Source: Bradyrhizobium sp. CIAT3101
GTDB lineage: Bacteria > Pseudomonadota > Alphaproteobacteria > Rhizobiales > Xanthobacteraceae
Direction of reading: 5' to 3'
NCBI RefSeq assembly: GCF_029714945.1
Contig: NZ_CP121634.1
Span: forward strand, 620,001 to 684,000
DNA length: 64,000 bases
Shown: one piece after another, positions 45,181 through 55,100 of the stretch
Layout of the letters: the number at the start of each line of letters is the position of its first letter
How positions within the stretch are numbered: the first letter of the stretch is position 1
Program-made: the position numbers and the translations under genes
The notes under the pieces: generated by a model
The model's input: the letters and a program-made list of their open reading frames with translations, nothing else
Told to the model about the DNA's origin: nothing
Database searches by the model: none

Positions 45181-45322
45181 GTCGTCCTGGCGAACGCCAG
45201 GACCCATTACCCCAGGGAGGGGTCGTGGCGCGGGCTGATAACTCCGAGTCTTCGCCAAACCACTTCCTGTGGTTATGGGTCCTGGATCAGCGCTCCGCTT
45301 CGCTACGCTTGTCCAGGACGAC
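45181..45322. repeat. MITE-like palindromic element (GTCGTCCTGG family)
   Basis: The ends GTCGTCCTGG (45181-45190) and CCAGGACGAC (45313-45322) are perfect inverted repeats. An inner pair around GGACCCATTACC and GGTTATGGGTCC is also complementary with one mismatch. It occupies much of the 369-base gap between the chemoreceptor and the MFS gene; the rest of the gap holds nothing I can name. Confidence 0.75.
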
Positions 45323-45522
45323 AGCGGAATGAGCGGCGCGAAGACTCCCTCTCCAACAACTGCCGCAGCCTGAGCTTCACTTTCGTGCTGTCCGCGAATG
45401 TGTCGTCTTTCTGACGTGAGCCATGCATCTGCCCGGACGCTGTTCCATGGGAACCGGCCCTTGCCGCAGACGTTGTCGCAGGTGGCAGGCGGAATGCCGC
45501 ACCCCCATGACCCAGCAACGCG

Positions 45523-47010
45523 ATGGAATTGCAGCAGAGCCGAGCGCTGAACGATGGACCTGCAGTCTCGACGGCGGCCGCGACCGATCGCATCGTCGAG
45601 ACCAGCATTCCCGCGCGGCTCGATGCGCTGCCCTGGAGCGGCTTCCACACCCGCGTGGTGCTGGCGCTTGGCATCACCTGGATCCTCGACGGGCTTGAGG
45701 TGACGTTGGCCGGCGCGCTCTCAGGTGCGCTGAAGCAGAGCCCGACACTGCACTTCTCGAACCTCGATCTTGGTGTTGCCAACTCGGCCTACCTCGCCGG
45801 CGCCGTGCTCGGCGCGCTCGGCTTCGGTTGGCTGACCGATCGCATCGGCCGCAAAAAGCTGTTCTTCATCACGCTCGCGCTCTATCTCTCCGCGACGGCT
45901 GCGACCGCGCTGTCGTGGAGTATTGCAAGCTATGCGCTGTTCCGCTTTTTGACCGGCGCCGGCATCGGCGGCGAATACACGGCGATCAACTCGACCATTC
46001 AGGAACTGGTGCCGGCGCGCTATCGCGGCTGGACTGATCTCGTCATCAACGGCAGTTTCTGGATCGGTGCGGCGATGGGCGCGGTCGCCGCGATCGTCCT
46101 GCTTGACCCCGCGGTGATCGGTCCAGATCTCGGCTGGCGCCTTGCCTATCTCATCGGCGCGACTCTCGGTCTCGTCGTGCTGTTGATGCGGATGTGGATT
46201 CCGGAAAGCCCGCGCTGGCTGATGATCCACGGTCGCCCCGATCAGGCGCACGCGATCGTCGACGACATCGAGCGTTCGGTGATCGGGCATGATCAAGATG
46301 CGAGCGATCGAGGCTTCGCCAAGATGCGGCTGAAGATGCGCGATCACACCCCGATCAGCGAAGTCGTGCACACGCTGTTTGTCACCTATCGCCAGCGTTC
46401 GCTGGTCGGCCTGGTGCTGATGGTCGCGCAGGCCTTTTTCTACAATGCGATCTTCTTCACCTTCGCGCTGGTGCTGACCGATTTCTACGGCATCAGCGCC
46501 GATCACGTCGGCTGGTACCTGCTGCCGTTCGCGGCCGGCAACTTCCTCGGCCCGCTGCTGCTCGGCCGCCTGTTCGACACGCTCGGCCGCCGCGCGATGA
46601 TCATGTTCACCTATGGTATCTCCGGCCTGCTGCTGGCGGTGTCAGGTTATCTGTTCTCGATCGGCGCGCTCAGCGCGCAGGGGCAGACCATCGCCTGGAT
46701 GGTGATCTTCTTCTTTGCCTCGCCGGCGGCGAGCGCCGCCTATCTGACTGTGAGCGAAACGTTCCCGCTCGAAGTTCGCGCGCTGGCGATTGCTGTGTTT
46801 TATGCGGTGGGCACCGGTATTGGCGGGGTCGCTGGCCCCGCGCTGTTCGGCGCGCTGATCGATACGGGATCACGCAACAGCGTGTTCGCCGGCTATCTGC
46901 TGGGGGCTGTCTTGATGATCGTGGCTGCGATCGTGGCGTGGCGCTACGCCGTCTCCGCGGAGCGCAAATCGCTCGAACAAATCGCGCGGCCGCTGGCTTC
47001 TATGGAGTAG
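45523..47010 (+). CDS. MFS transporter upstream of otsB
   Basis: The 495-residue protein has twelve hydrophobic segments and a 35-residue hydrophilic start. The motifs GWLTDRIGRKKLFFITLALYL-like after helix 2 and PESPRWLMIHGR after helix 6 are those of the sugar-porter/SHS-type major facilitator group. The ATG at 45523 has no strong ribosome site, so the start is uncertain. The gene ends four bases before otsB, so the two are one operon; a link to sugar or trehalose transport is suggested by context only. Confidence 0.85.
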   Translation: MELQQSRALNDGPAVSTAAATDRIVETSIPARLDALPWSGFHTRVVLALGITWILDGLEVTLAGALSGALKQSPTLHFSNLDLGVANSAYLAGAVLGALGFGWLTDRIGRKKLFFITLALYLSATAATALSWSIASYALFRFLTGAGIGGEYTAINSTIQELVPARYRGWTDLVINGSFWIGAAMGAVAAIVLLDPAVIGPDLGWRLAYLIGATLGLVVLLMRMWIPESPRWLMIHGRPDQAHAIVDDIERSVIGHDQDASDRGFAKMRLKMRDHTPISEVVHTLFVTYRQRSLVGLVLMVAQAFFYNAIFFTFALVLTDFYGISADHVGWYLLPFAAGNFLGPLLLGRLFDTLGRRAMIMFTYGISGLLLAVSGYLFSIGALSAQGQTIAWMVIFFFASPAASAAYLTVSETFPLEVRALAIAVFYAVGTGIGGVAGPALFGALIDTGSRNSVFAGYLLGAVLMIVAAIVAWRYAVSAERKSLEQIARPLASME

Positions 47011-47014
47011 ACTT

Positions 47015-47836
47015 ATGAAATCAGAACTTGCTGAACTGGATCAGAGGCGTCCCATGCTGGAAGATGAAGCACCCGACGCCGTGCCCGTGCCCCATGCGCT
47101 CGTCCCGCATCTCAACGAGACTGCGATCCTGCTCGACATCGACGGCACGCTGCTTGATTTGATGCCGACGCCGCGCGAGGTGTGGGTGCCGCCCGGCTTG
47201 TCGGAGACTCTTAATCGCCTGACCGAGCGCACATCCGGCGCGCTGGCCATGGTCAGCGGCCGTTCGCTCAACGACATTGACCTGATTTTCGCGCCGGATG
47301 TGTTCCGCGCCGTCGCCGGACACGGCGCGGAGATGCGCCTGTCGGTGGACAATGAAGCCGACGACGTGCACGCGCCGCCGATGGACAAGGAGCTGAAGCG
47401 GCGGCTGGCTGCGATCGCAAAGCTCAGCCCCGGCATTCTGCTCGAGGACAAGGGCTATTCGCTGGCGCTGCATTACCGCCTTGCGCCGCATGCCGAGAAG
47501 GCGATCTACGAAGCTGTCTCGCTGATCCGAGCCGATCTGCCGAATGCGCCGATCGAGGTGCTGCCCGGCAAGTTCGTTTGCGAGATCAAGCATTCCGGTT
47601 TCACCAAGGCGACCGGCGTACGCGAGCTGATGAAGCACGAGCCATTCAAAGGACGCCGTCCGATCTTCATCGGCGACGACGTCACCGATGAAACCGTGTT
47701 CGCGATCATGCCCGACATGAACGGGCTCTCCTTCTCGGTCGGCCGCCGCGCCATCGGCGTCAACGGTCACTTCGATGCGCCGAACGATGTGCGTGCGTTC
47801 CTCGCGCGCCTGCTCGACGATACAAGGTTGGAATAA
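47015..47836 (+). CDS. otsB: Trehalose-6-phosphate phosphatase
   Basis: The 273-residue HAD-family enzyme releases trehalose from trehalose 6-phosphate. The nucleophile motif is LLDIDGTLLDL (about residue 42), motif II is MVSGRSLNDID, the lysine motif is in KHSGFTKATGV, and the acidic motif is FIGDDVTDETVF. GGAG lies just before the ATG. It precedes otsA by 236 bases. Confidence 0.95.
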   Translation: MKSELAELDQRRPMLEDEAPDAVPVPHALVPHLNETAILLDIDGTLLDLMPTPREVWVPPGLSETLNRLTERTSGALAMVSGRSLNDIDLIFAPDVFRAVAGHGAEMRLSVDNEADDVHAPPMDKELKRRLAAIAKLSPGILLEDKGYSLALHYRLAPHAEKAIYEAVSLIRADLPNAPIEVLPGKFVCEIKHSGFTKATGVRELMKHEPFKGRRPIFIGDDVTDETVFAIMPDMNGLSFSVGRRAIGVNGHFDAPNDVRAFLARLLDDTRLE

Positions 47837-48015
47837 GGCGACGTCATCGCGGAGCCACATTGTCACGCGTGCTGTTCCCTCGCACGCATGGCTCATGTTG
47901 CGTGAATTTCACGCCAAGACTCTCATTTCCAAGTGGAAACGCCGGGTTCCCTCGTAGGAAAACAGGTTCCAACGCGCGTGCCTGACTTTGGTTTCATTTC
48001 GTAGAAATGATGACA

Positions 48016-48040
48016 GGAACCATATTGATGAACAGCAGTT
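48016..48040 (+). promoter_or_regulatory. Candidate EcfG (general stress) promoter of otsA
   Basis: GGAAC at 48016-48020 and AGTT at 48037-48040 are separated by 16 bases, close to the alphaproteobacterial EcfG consensus GGAAC-N16/17-CGTT. They lie 33 bases before the otsA GTG start. Trehalose synthesis is a known target of the general stress response in rhizobia. Confidence 0.5.
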
Positions 48041-48072
48041 AAACGGGTGGAATGAACAGGAGGGGACGACCT

Positions 48073-49536
48073 GTGAACTTAGTCGTCGTTTCGAATCGAG
48101 TTGCGCGCGGTAAACCCAACGAGCCCATGACGGGCGGCCTCGCAGCGGCATTGCTTCCCGTCGTGGAGCATTCAGGTGCGATCTGGGTGGGTTCCTCCGG
48201 CCGCGTGCGCGACGGCCATCAGAAGGAACCGTTCGCCGAGATCGAGGCGCTGGGTTCCGGTGCGATTGCGACGCTGGACCTGCCGGCTGCGCATTACGGT
48301 GGCTATTACGAAGGTTTTGCCAATTCGGCGCTGTGGCCGGCGCTGCATTCGCGCAGCGACCTGATCCGCGTCTCGCGCGAGGATTATGTCAGCTATCGCG
48401 AGGTCAACGCGTTCATGGCGCGCGCCCTGATGCGCTTCCGCAAAACCAAAACTGCGTTCTGGGTGCAGGATTATCATTTCCTCGCGCTCGGCGCGGAGCT
48501 GCGCGATCTCGGCGTCGACGATCCCATCGGCTTCTTCCTGCACACGCCGTGGCCGGTCGCTGCAGTCATGCAGGGCGTGCCCAATCATCGCGAGCTGATC
48601 ACCGCGATGCTGGCCTATGATCTGCTCGGTTTCCAGACCGACGAGGATTGCCAGAATTTCCTCGGCTATGCCGGCGGCGAGCTCGATCTCACCATCGAGG
48701 ACGGCGTGGTGCTGTCGCAACATGGACGGACGCGATGCGAAGTGTTTCCGATCGGTATCGACGCGGAGAAATTCGCAGCCTATGCCGCGAAGTCGGCCTC
48801 GCATCCCGACGTGTCGCGGCTGCGTCGCAGTCTCAACGGCGAGCGGCTTGCGATCGGCGTCGACCGGCTCGATTATTCCAAGGGACTCGTCAACCGCATC
48901 AGCGCGTTCGACCGGCTCTGGACCGATCAGCCGCAGTTTGCGCGCAGCATCTCGCTGCTGCAGATCGCCAACCCTTCACGCGGCGCGATCGAAGCCTATG
49001 GCAATCTCCAGAACGAAGTCGCCCGCCTCGTCACCGACGTCAACGGCCGGCATGGCGAGGTCGACTGGACGCCGATCCGCTATCTCAACAAGGGTTTCAG
49101 CCAGGCCGTGCTGGCGGGCCTCTATCGCACCGCGCAGATCGGCGTCGTGACGCCGCTTCATGACGGCATGAACCTCGTCGCCAAGGAATATATCGCCGCG
49201 CAAAACCCGGCCGATCCCGGCGTGCTCGTGCTGTCGAAGTTCGCCGGTGCGGCCAACGAGCTCGAGACTGCTCTGCTGGTCAACCCGCATGACATCGACG
49301 GCATGGCCCGCGCCATCGCGGTCGCCGCCGCGATGCCGCTCACCGAGCGCAAGATGCGCTGGGAGGCGATGATGAAGACGCTGCGCGGCCACACCATCCA
49401 GCAATGGTCGTCGGATTTCGTCGCCGAGCTCGAGAGTTGCCGCCCCGAGAAGATCGCGGCCGCCCCGCTCGCGGTGCAGCCGCCGCAGGCGCTGCGCTGG
49501 CTGAAGTCGGCGATCTCGGGTGTGCGGCTGATCTAG
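48073..49536 (+). CDS. otsA: Trehalose-6-phosphate synthase
   Basis: The GT20 enzyme joins UDP-glucose and glucose 6-phosphate. I place the start at the GTG at 48073, six or seven bases after AGGAGGGG, giving 487 residues beginning MNLVVVSNRVARG. The ATG at 48052 would put that site inside the gene. Active-site motifs: WVQDYHFLALG, GFFLHTPWP, GVDRLDYSKGL and DGMNLVAKEYIAAQ. With otsB it makes trehalose as osmoprotectant and desiccation protectant. Confidence 0.96.
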   Translation: MNLVVVSNRVARGKPNEPMTGGLAAALLPVVEHSGAIWVGSSGRVRDGHQKEPFAEIEALGSGAIATLDLPAAHYGGYYEGFANSALWPALHSRSDLIRVSREDYVSYREVNAFMARALMRFRKTKTAFWVQDYHFLALGAELRDLGVDDPIGFFLHTPWPVAAVMQGVPNHRELITAMLAYDLLGFQTDEDCQNFLGYAGGELDLTIEDGVVLSQHGRTRCEVFPIGIDAEKFAAYAAKSASHPDVSRLRRSLNGERLAIGVDRLDYSKGLVNRISAFDRLWTDQPQFARSISLLQIANPSRGAIEAYGNLQNEVARLVTDVNGRHGEVDWTPIRYLNKGFSQAVLAGLYRTAQIGVVTPLHDGMNLVAKEYIAAQNPADPGVLVLSKFAGAANELETALLVNPHDIDGMARAIAVAAAMPLTERKMRWEAMMKTLRGHTIQQWSSDFVAELESCRPEKIAAAPLAVQPPQALRWLKSAISGVRLI

Positions 49537-49541
49537 TTCTC

Positions 49542-49575
49542 TTTCCCTCTCTCCGCTTCAACGGGGAGAGGGAAA
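49542..49575. terminator. Terminator hairpin between convergent genes
   Basis: TTTCCCTCTCTCC (49542-49554) pairs with GGGGAGAGGGAAA (49563-49575), 12 of 13 bases, with an eight-base loop. The arms carry T and A runs, so it could end transcription of otsA and of the gene at 49579 from both sides. Confidence 0.65.
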
Positions 49576-49578
49576 GCC

Positions 49579-49920
49579 TCAATAGCAATACGACACGCCA
49601 TCCAGAATCGCGCATTGCCGCTTGTTCGGCGCGTTCGGGTCGTCCATTGGCACCATGCCCTTGCCCTGGCCGACGAATACGCCGGGCCCGACATGCACCG
49701 AGCTCTTGTTGCCGATGATCACGCTCTGGTGCGGGGTCGAGCTGGAGCGGGTCCCGTCCGGCCAGAGGATGGCATCGCCCGAAAGCACCCCGCGCCGCCC
49801 GTCGTCGCAGGTCACATCGACGCCCTGCCGGGTGCAGGCCTGTGCGTTGGCCGGCGCGGTAAAGGCGGCGCCAAGGGCCAAAATCAGGCTCAGCGCGGCG
49901 ATGGTTTTGCAGATGGTCAT
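49579..49920 (-). CDS. Small secreted hypothetical protein
   Basis: The 113-residue protein has a signal peptide (MTICKTIAAL..., cleavage after ANA, residue 26). The mature part of about 87 residues has four cysteines (near AQACTRQ, DVTCDDG, RQCAILDG and SYCY), which could form two disulfides. The sequence is small and glycine-rich. I recognise no family. It is a single gene. Confidence 0.75.
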   Translation of the reverse strand: MTICKTIAALSLILALGAAFTAPANAQACTRQGVDVTCDDGRRGVLSGDAILWPDGTRSSSTPHQSVIIGNKSSVHVGPGVFVGQGKGMVPMDDPNAPNKRQCAILDGVSYCY

Positions 49921-50116
49921 GGCGTCCCCGGTCGTGTTTGGCGTCCTCAGGTGAATCGTCGCGCCAAACCCGCGACGGGTTCAGCCTCAGGCGGGTTCCG
50001 GGCGGTCTCCTGTCGCGAGATATTCCTAAGCAAATACAATATGTTGCGGAAAATTCACCCGATTTACCCGCGATCCCTTGCAAAATCACCGGCGCCCCTT
50101 CAAGAGAAGGCGCTCC

Positions 50117-50206
50117 GGAGAGATGGCCGAGTGGCTTAAGGCGCACGCTTGGAAAGCGTGTGTGCGGGAAACCGTACCGTGGGTTCGAATCCCACTCTCT
50201 CCGCCA
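50117..50206 (+). tRNA. tRNA-Ser (anticodon GGA)
   Basis: Acceptor GGAGAGA (50117-50123) pairs with TCTCTCC (50196-50202), followed by G and an encoded CCA (50204-50206). The anticodon loop TTGGAAA between CACGC and GCGTG stems gives anticodon GGA at 50151-50153. A long variable arm and a TTCGAAT loop are present, as expected for serine tRNA. Confidence 0.97.
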
Positions 50207-50252
50207 TTTGGCCGGCGACCCCACAACCTTCCTGGTCCGGTACGCGCGCACC

Positions 50253-51050
50253 CTAGTCCTCTCGCAGGAATTCCAGCACGGCTTCGAGAAAGGAAGCCTG
50301 CCGCTCGATATTGAGCATATGGACGCCGGGCAGCAGGACAAGTTGCGATTCCTGAATGGCGCTGGCGATCGCCTCGCTGTGGCTTGCCAGGGTGACGGTG
50401 TCGTCGATGCCTCCGATCACCAGTGTCGGTGCCCTGATCAGCGTGTTGGTGCGCCGGAGATCGGCGTCGCGTACGACGGCGAAGCATCCGGCAAGCCCGT
50501 CGGGCGCTGTCGCGAGGATCATGTTGCGAAAGGCATCGACCGTCGCCGATTCATCTCGGATCATCTGTGGCGGAAACCAGTTCCCGATGAACATGTCGGC
50601 CATGGCCGACATATTCCGTTCGCGAAGGACGCGCTTGATGAGGTCATCCCACTGCGGAGACGGGCCGAGATAGGGTGACGTATTCGAAAGAATGAGCCGG
50701 TCGATCCGCTCGGGCGCGCGAAAACCCAGCCATTGGCCAACAAAACCGCCGAGCGAGAGGCCGCAGAAATGCGCACGCGCGATCCCGAGCGCATCCATCA
50801 GCTCGATGACGTCGCGTCCGAGGCGGTCGAGCGAATAGGGGCCTTGGGGAGCATCCGAGCTGCCATGCCCCCGTGTGTCGTATCGCAGCACGCGAAAGGA
50901 CTTCGAGAGCTCTGCGATCTGCCGGTCCCACATGCGGTGGTCGGTTGCGATCGAGTTCGAGAGGATCAGCACCGGGTTGTCGCCTCGGCTATCGAATTGG
51001 TAGGCGATCCGGCAGCCGTCTCCGGCAGTGACGTGGCTGATGTCGCTCAT
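50253..51050 (-). CDS. Alpha/beta hydrolase, 3-oxoadipate enol-lactonase-like
   Basis: The 265-residue protein has the alpha/beta hydrolase fold. The nucleophile is Ser in GLSLGG (about residue 98). The catalytic Asp lies near GGIDDTVT, and the His in GVHMLNIE. The oxyanion region is SNSIATDHRMWD. The pattern SNSIATD...MWD and RYDTRGHG is that of PcaD, which opens the enol-lactone in the protocatechuate pathway, but no other pca gene lies nearby. A divergent LysR-type gene 74 bases away is likely to control it. Confidence 0.88.
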   Translation of the reverse strand: MSDISHVTAGDGCRIAYQFDSRGDNPVLILSNSIATDHRMWDRQIAELSKSFRVLRYDTRGHGSSDAPQGPYSLDRLGRDVIELMDALGIARAHFCGLSLGGFVGQWLGFRAPERIDRLILSNTSPYLGPSPQWDDLIKRVLRERNMSAMADMFIGNWFPPQMIRDESATVDAFRNMILATAPDGLAGCFAVVRDADLRRTNTLIRAPTLVIGGIDDTVTLASHSEAIASAIQESQLVLLPGVHMLNIERQASFLEAVLEFLRED

Positions 51051-51124
51051 TCAGTATCTCCGTGCGCGAGTGTTCAACCGATCTAGCGCTCGCGCCGGAG
51101 GCGGAGAATTACTATGTTTGACCA

Positions 51125-52042
51125 ATGTCTGTCGAAGAAACGAACAATCCGGCTTCATTCAAGTTGCACGACCTGCGCTGCTTCGATGCGGTGGCACGTC
51201 TGGGAAGTTTTCAGGCCGCGGCGAATGCACTTCATCGGACGCACCCGTCGGTCTTCGCGGCCGTGACGCGGCTGGAGCAACGCCTTGGCCTGACGCTGCT
51301 CGATCGGAGTGGCTATCGCGTCGAGCTGACCGAGGTCGGACGGATGTTTCATGCCCGCGCTGCGACATCGTTGCGCGACATCGATAATCTCGATGGTTAC
51401 GCGCGGCAGCTGGCGACTGGCGAAGAGCCGGTGCTGCGGGTCGTCCTCGGCGATCTATGCGACCGGCCTGCGGTCCTCGGTACGCTCTCGGCGTTCTTCG
51501 CGGGGAGGCCGCGCACGCGCTTGCACCTCGATTATGAAGCAGTGAGCGGACCCTTCGAGCGACTGGCTGATGGCTCCGCGGATTTGATTTTCCACCGCGT
51601 CGACGACTCCCGCTACGATCTGGAGCAGATCAGGTTTCGCGAGATCCGGCTGCTGCCGGTCGCCGCGCCGGGCTTCCTGGCCGCCGAGGCAGGCGCCGAA
51701 ATAACACCTCGGCAATTGCAGCTCGTTACGCAGTGCGTGATCCGTGACACGGCACGCGACACCACTCCCGAGGATCACTTTCTGATCGACGGCGCGCCGC
51801 ACTGCTCCGTGCCCGACCACACGATGAAGAAGGAGTTGATTCTGCATCGGATGGCTTGGGGCCATCTGCCGGAATTCATGGTCGAGAACGAACTTCGCAC
51901 GGGCAAACTGATCAATATGCAGGGGCGCTATATCCCCGGGCGCACCGAAACTCTGGCGGCAATGCGGCGTATCGATCGGCCTCATGGACCGGTTGCCGAA
52001 GAGTTGTGGGAATGCCTCAAAGACGGCCTTCCGAGAATGTAG
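51125..52042 (+). CDS. LysR-family regulator divergent from the hydrolase
   Basis: The 305-residue protein has an N-terminal winged helix (DLRCFDAVARLGSFQAAANAL, HRTHPSVFAAVTRLEQRLG) and a C-terminal ligand domain. Divergent placement beside the PcaD-like hydrolase suggests control of that gene by an aromatic intermediate. The end of the gene abuts a fragment of another LysR-type gene on the opposite strand. Confidence 0.9.
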   Translation: MSVEETNNPASFKLHDLRCFDAVARLGSFQAAANALHRTHPSVFAAVTRLEQRLGLTLLDRSGYRVELTEVGRMFHARAATSLRDIDNLDGYARQLATGEEPVLRVVLGDLCDRPAVLGTLSAFFAGRPRTRLHLDYEAVSGPFERLADGSADLIFHRVDDSRYDLEQIRFREIRLLPVAAPGFLAAEAGAEITPRQLQLVTQCVIRDTARDTTPEDHFLIDGAPHCSVPDHTMKKELILHRMAWGHLPEFMVENELRTGKLINMQGRYIPGRTETLAAMRRIDRPHGPVAEELWECLKDGLPRM

Positions 52043-52054
52043 CTGTCCCGCCCG

Positions 52055-52126
52055 GCACAAGGTCGCCGGATTCGATGTCGGGACCGATGTGGACGAGGGT
52101 GAGGCGGCCGAGCCAAACGCCGCCCC
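52055..52126 (-). pseudogene. Remnant of a second LysR-type gene
   Basis: Read leftward, these bases encode GGV-W-L-G-RL-T-L-V-HIGPDIE-S-G-D-LVP. This matches GGVGLARLALFHIGPDIEAG of the LysR-type regulator at 56031-56984 in 18 of 24 positions, and the DNA is strikingly similar. No start or complete domain remains. It is wedged between the LysR gene at 51125 and the AIDA-repeat gene. Confidence 0.7.
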
Positions 52127-52146
52127 TGACCATCGTCAGATCAGCC

Positions 52147-55100
52147 CTACACGATCACAAAGCTCGATGCGTGCAATTGGCTGATCGCGGTGTCGACGAA
52201 ATCGACAGACCCCGCGTTAGGAGCGCTGCCCAGGGCAAGCAGGGTCCCGCCGTGTCCATCGCTCTTCAGCGCGCTCATGATGTCGGCGGCGGAGTGGTAA
52301 TTGCCGATGCCGTTTGCAAGATCGATGACGCCGAGCGGGTCGTTGCCAAATCCGGAAATCGTGTCGATCTGATTGCTGGAGTTGATGAAGACGGTCAGGC
52401 CCGAGCTCTGATCGCTGATGTTGACATGGGCCGCGCCATTGATGATCGCCTGATTGCCGAACCCGACAAAGTTGAACTGGTCTGATCCGCCATTGGCCGT
52501 CACGACGTCCAGGCCAATCTGGTTTGTCACGGTTGCCGTGGATCCGTTGAGCACCACGTGATTGCCGACCCCACCGAGTGTGATTGCGTCGTGGCCCGCG
52601 CCGGCAACGACGCTGTCTGCTCCGTTGCCGGCCATGATCGTGTTTGTTCCCGAACCGACGGTGATCTGGTTGACCATGCCGTCGAGCTTCACGGTGTTGT
52701 TGCCATCGCCGAGCGTGACGCTGTTGGCGCCGCCTCCGCCCGTGACGAGATCGTTGCCATTTCCGAGCATGACGGTGTTGCCAAATCCGGACAGCGTCAC
52801 CTGGTTGTCGCCGTTGCCGGCCTTTATCGTGCTCGCTCCGTCACCCGGATGGACGACATTGTTGCCGTTGCCCAGCGTGATGAAGTTTCCGAATCCGCCT
52901 GCGTCGATGGTGTCGTTGCCATTGCCGAGCGTCATCATGGTGGCGCCCGTCGAGCCCTTCACCGAGATGTTGCCGTCGCCGCCGGTGACGAGGTTGCCGA
53001 ATCCCTCCAGATAGACGGTGCTGTCGCCGCTCGACACGTCAACCGTCCCGTAGAGCCCGGCGTAGATCGTGTCGTTCCCGCCATTGCTGTGGATGACATT
53101 GAACATGCCATAGGCATGGATGATGTCGTTGCCCGTCGTGCCCTGAATGGTGGCATAGCCGGATGTCGGGCCGTCGATGATCGTGGGACCGGCCTGATGC
53201 GTGTCGATGACGGTCGTGTGGGCGTCGCTGACGGTCAGGCCCACGCTGCTTGTGTCGCTCAGGGTGAACGTCGTCGTTGCGCTGCCGTCGCCATGCGGCG
53301 AGGCCACAAAGCTGAGGCCGTGCAACTCGGCGGTCAGCTTGTCGGCGCTGGTCGCAGCAAGTTCGTAGATCCCGTTTCCAAGCGAGATCAATCCTGTCCC
53401 CGACAGGATGCCGGCCGCGCCCGCGAGCGTGATGATGAGGCTGTCCGTTGCCCCGGCGTTGGGATCCGTGATGCTGACGGTCGCGAATGGATTGATCGCA
53501 GCTTCGTTGCCGGTCGTTTGTCCCGATATGGCACCCGCGATGGCGGGCAGGGCCGCGGCCGTCAGCAGAATGCCGCCGTTGCTGTCCTTCGTGATGCCGA
53601 ACTGCGCGACCGAGGTATCCGCCAATGTGAAAGTCTCGCTGGCCGTACCGTTGCTGACCGTGAGCTTCGAGCCGGACACAGTCGCCGTTGCGCCGGCGGC
53701 ATAGGACAGCCCGGACAGGTCGATCCGATCGCCGAGCGAGATGCCCTTGATCTGGCTTGCAAAGGTCGATGCGCCCGAAACCAGCTTCTGCTCGATCTTC
53801 AGTGTGCCCTGGCCGGAAAAGCTGATCGCGTCGTCGGACACCGCGCCCGCCTTGAGGTCAAGCACGCCGCCGGCGATCGTGGTCGCGCCGACAATGCCGC
53901 CCGCTTCGACGAGTTCTGTGGCGCCAAGATGAATCGTCGATGCGTTCGCGGTGCCCTGATCGAGCACATCAAGCGTGCCGCCGTTCAGAGTCGTGGAGGT
54001 GACGATGCCGCTGTTGGAGACGGAGAGGCTTCCTGAATTCAGGATTGTTCCGCTCGCAGCGCTGGCGTCGAGCGCAGGTGCGCTTGGGTCATTCGTGGGG
54101 TCCGCAATGGATCCCGAAACCGTCATCACGCCACCGTTGATGGTGGCGTTCTTGGCGATCGCTCCCCCGGACAGGTGCAATTGGGCGCCGCTGCCGACAA
54201 CAGCCGAATCGACCTCGCTTCTGATGACGATGCCGTACGGGCCTCCCGGGGGATAATAGACCGTCTCGCCCGAAGCATTGACGACGCCGCCCGAGTTGAT
54301 GATGGTGCCGCTGGCAAAGCCACCATTGGTGAGATTCTGGACACCGCCGGCATTGACGGTGGTCGACGTCGCGTAGCCGGTGTCGACGTCCTGCTCGCCG
54401 CCATTATTGACAGTGGTGTGATCCGCCCGTCCTGGACCCGGCGCATCATGCATATACAGGCCGGCGACATGCTGAATGCCGCCCATGTTGATGGTGGTAT
54501 AGCTCGCAGCGGACGCAAGCCCGACATCCTGTTCGCCGCCATTGATGATCGTGTGGCTGGCGGTGGCTTCCAAATCGTAGTTGCCCAGGACTTGCTTGCC
54601 ACCCGCCAATATCGTCGTGTTCGTGGCTGCGCCGAACACCTTGAACAACGTGCCGTTCGATACGGTGAAGCCGTCTTCCGTGTAGCCATAATCGGCAATA
54701 AGCGTTGCGCCATTCTGGACGGTCGTATTGGACAGCGTCGCGCCGGCCTCGAGGATGAGCGTTGCTCCTGCGGAGACAATGCTGTTCTCGAGGACGCCGC
54801 CGTCCAGAACCTGCAGCGTCACGCTCTTCGCAACGGTAAATCCGTTTTCAACCGTACCGTCGCCGATCCCGAGAGCGCTGCCGGCGTTGAAGACTGTCCC
54901 CGAAAAGCTGGCATTACCAAGGACGATGAGAACGCCGTATTGATTGACGGTCGTGTTGGTCGCCGTCGCGCCGGCCGACAGTTGCATCGTTGCGTTGCTG
55001 ATTGTCGTGCCGGTCGCCGTGCCACCTGCACCCACATTCAGCGTGCCGTAGTTCTGGACGATTGTCCCGGACACCAGCGCGCCGTTCGATACCGTCAAGG

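Noticed and set aside
50117..50206. tRNA-Ser as an integration site of a genomic island
   Set aside because: No integrase, no repeated 3' tRNA end and no composition change were seen beside it.
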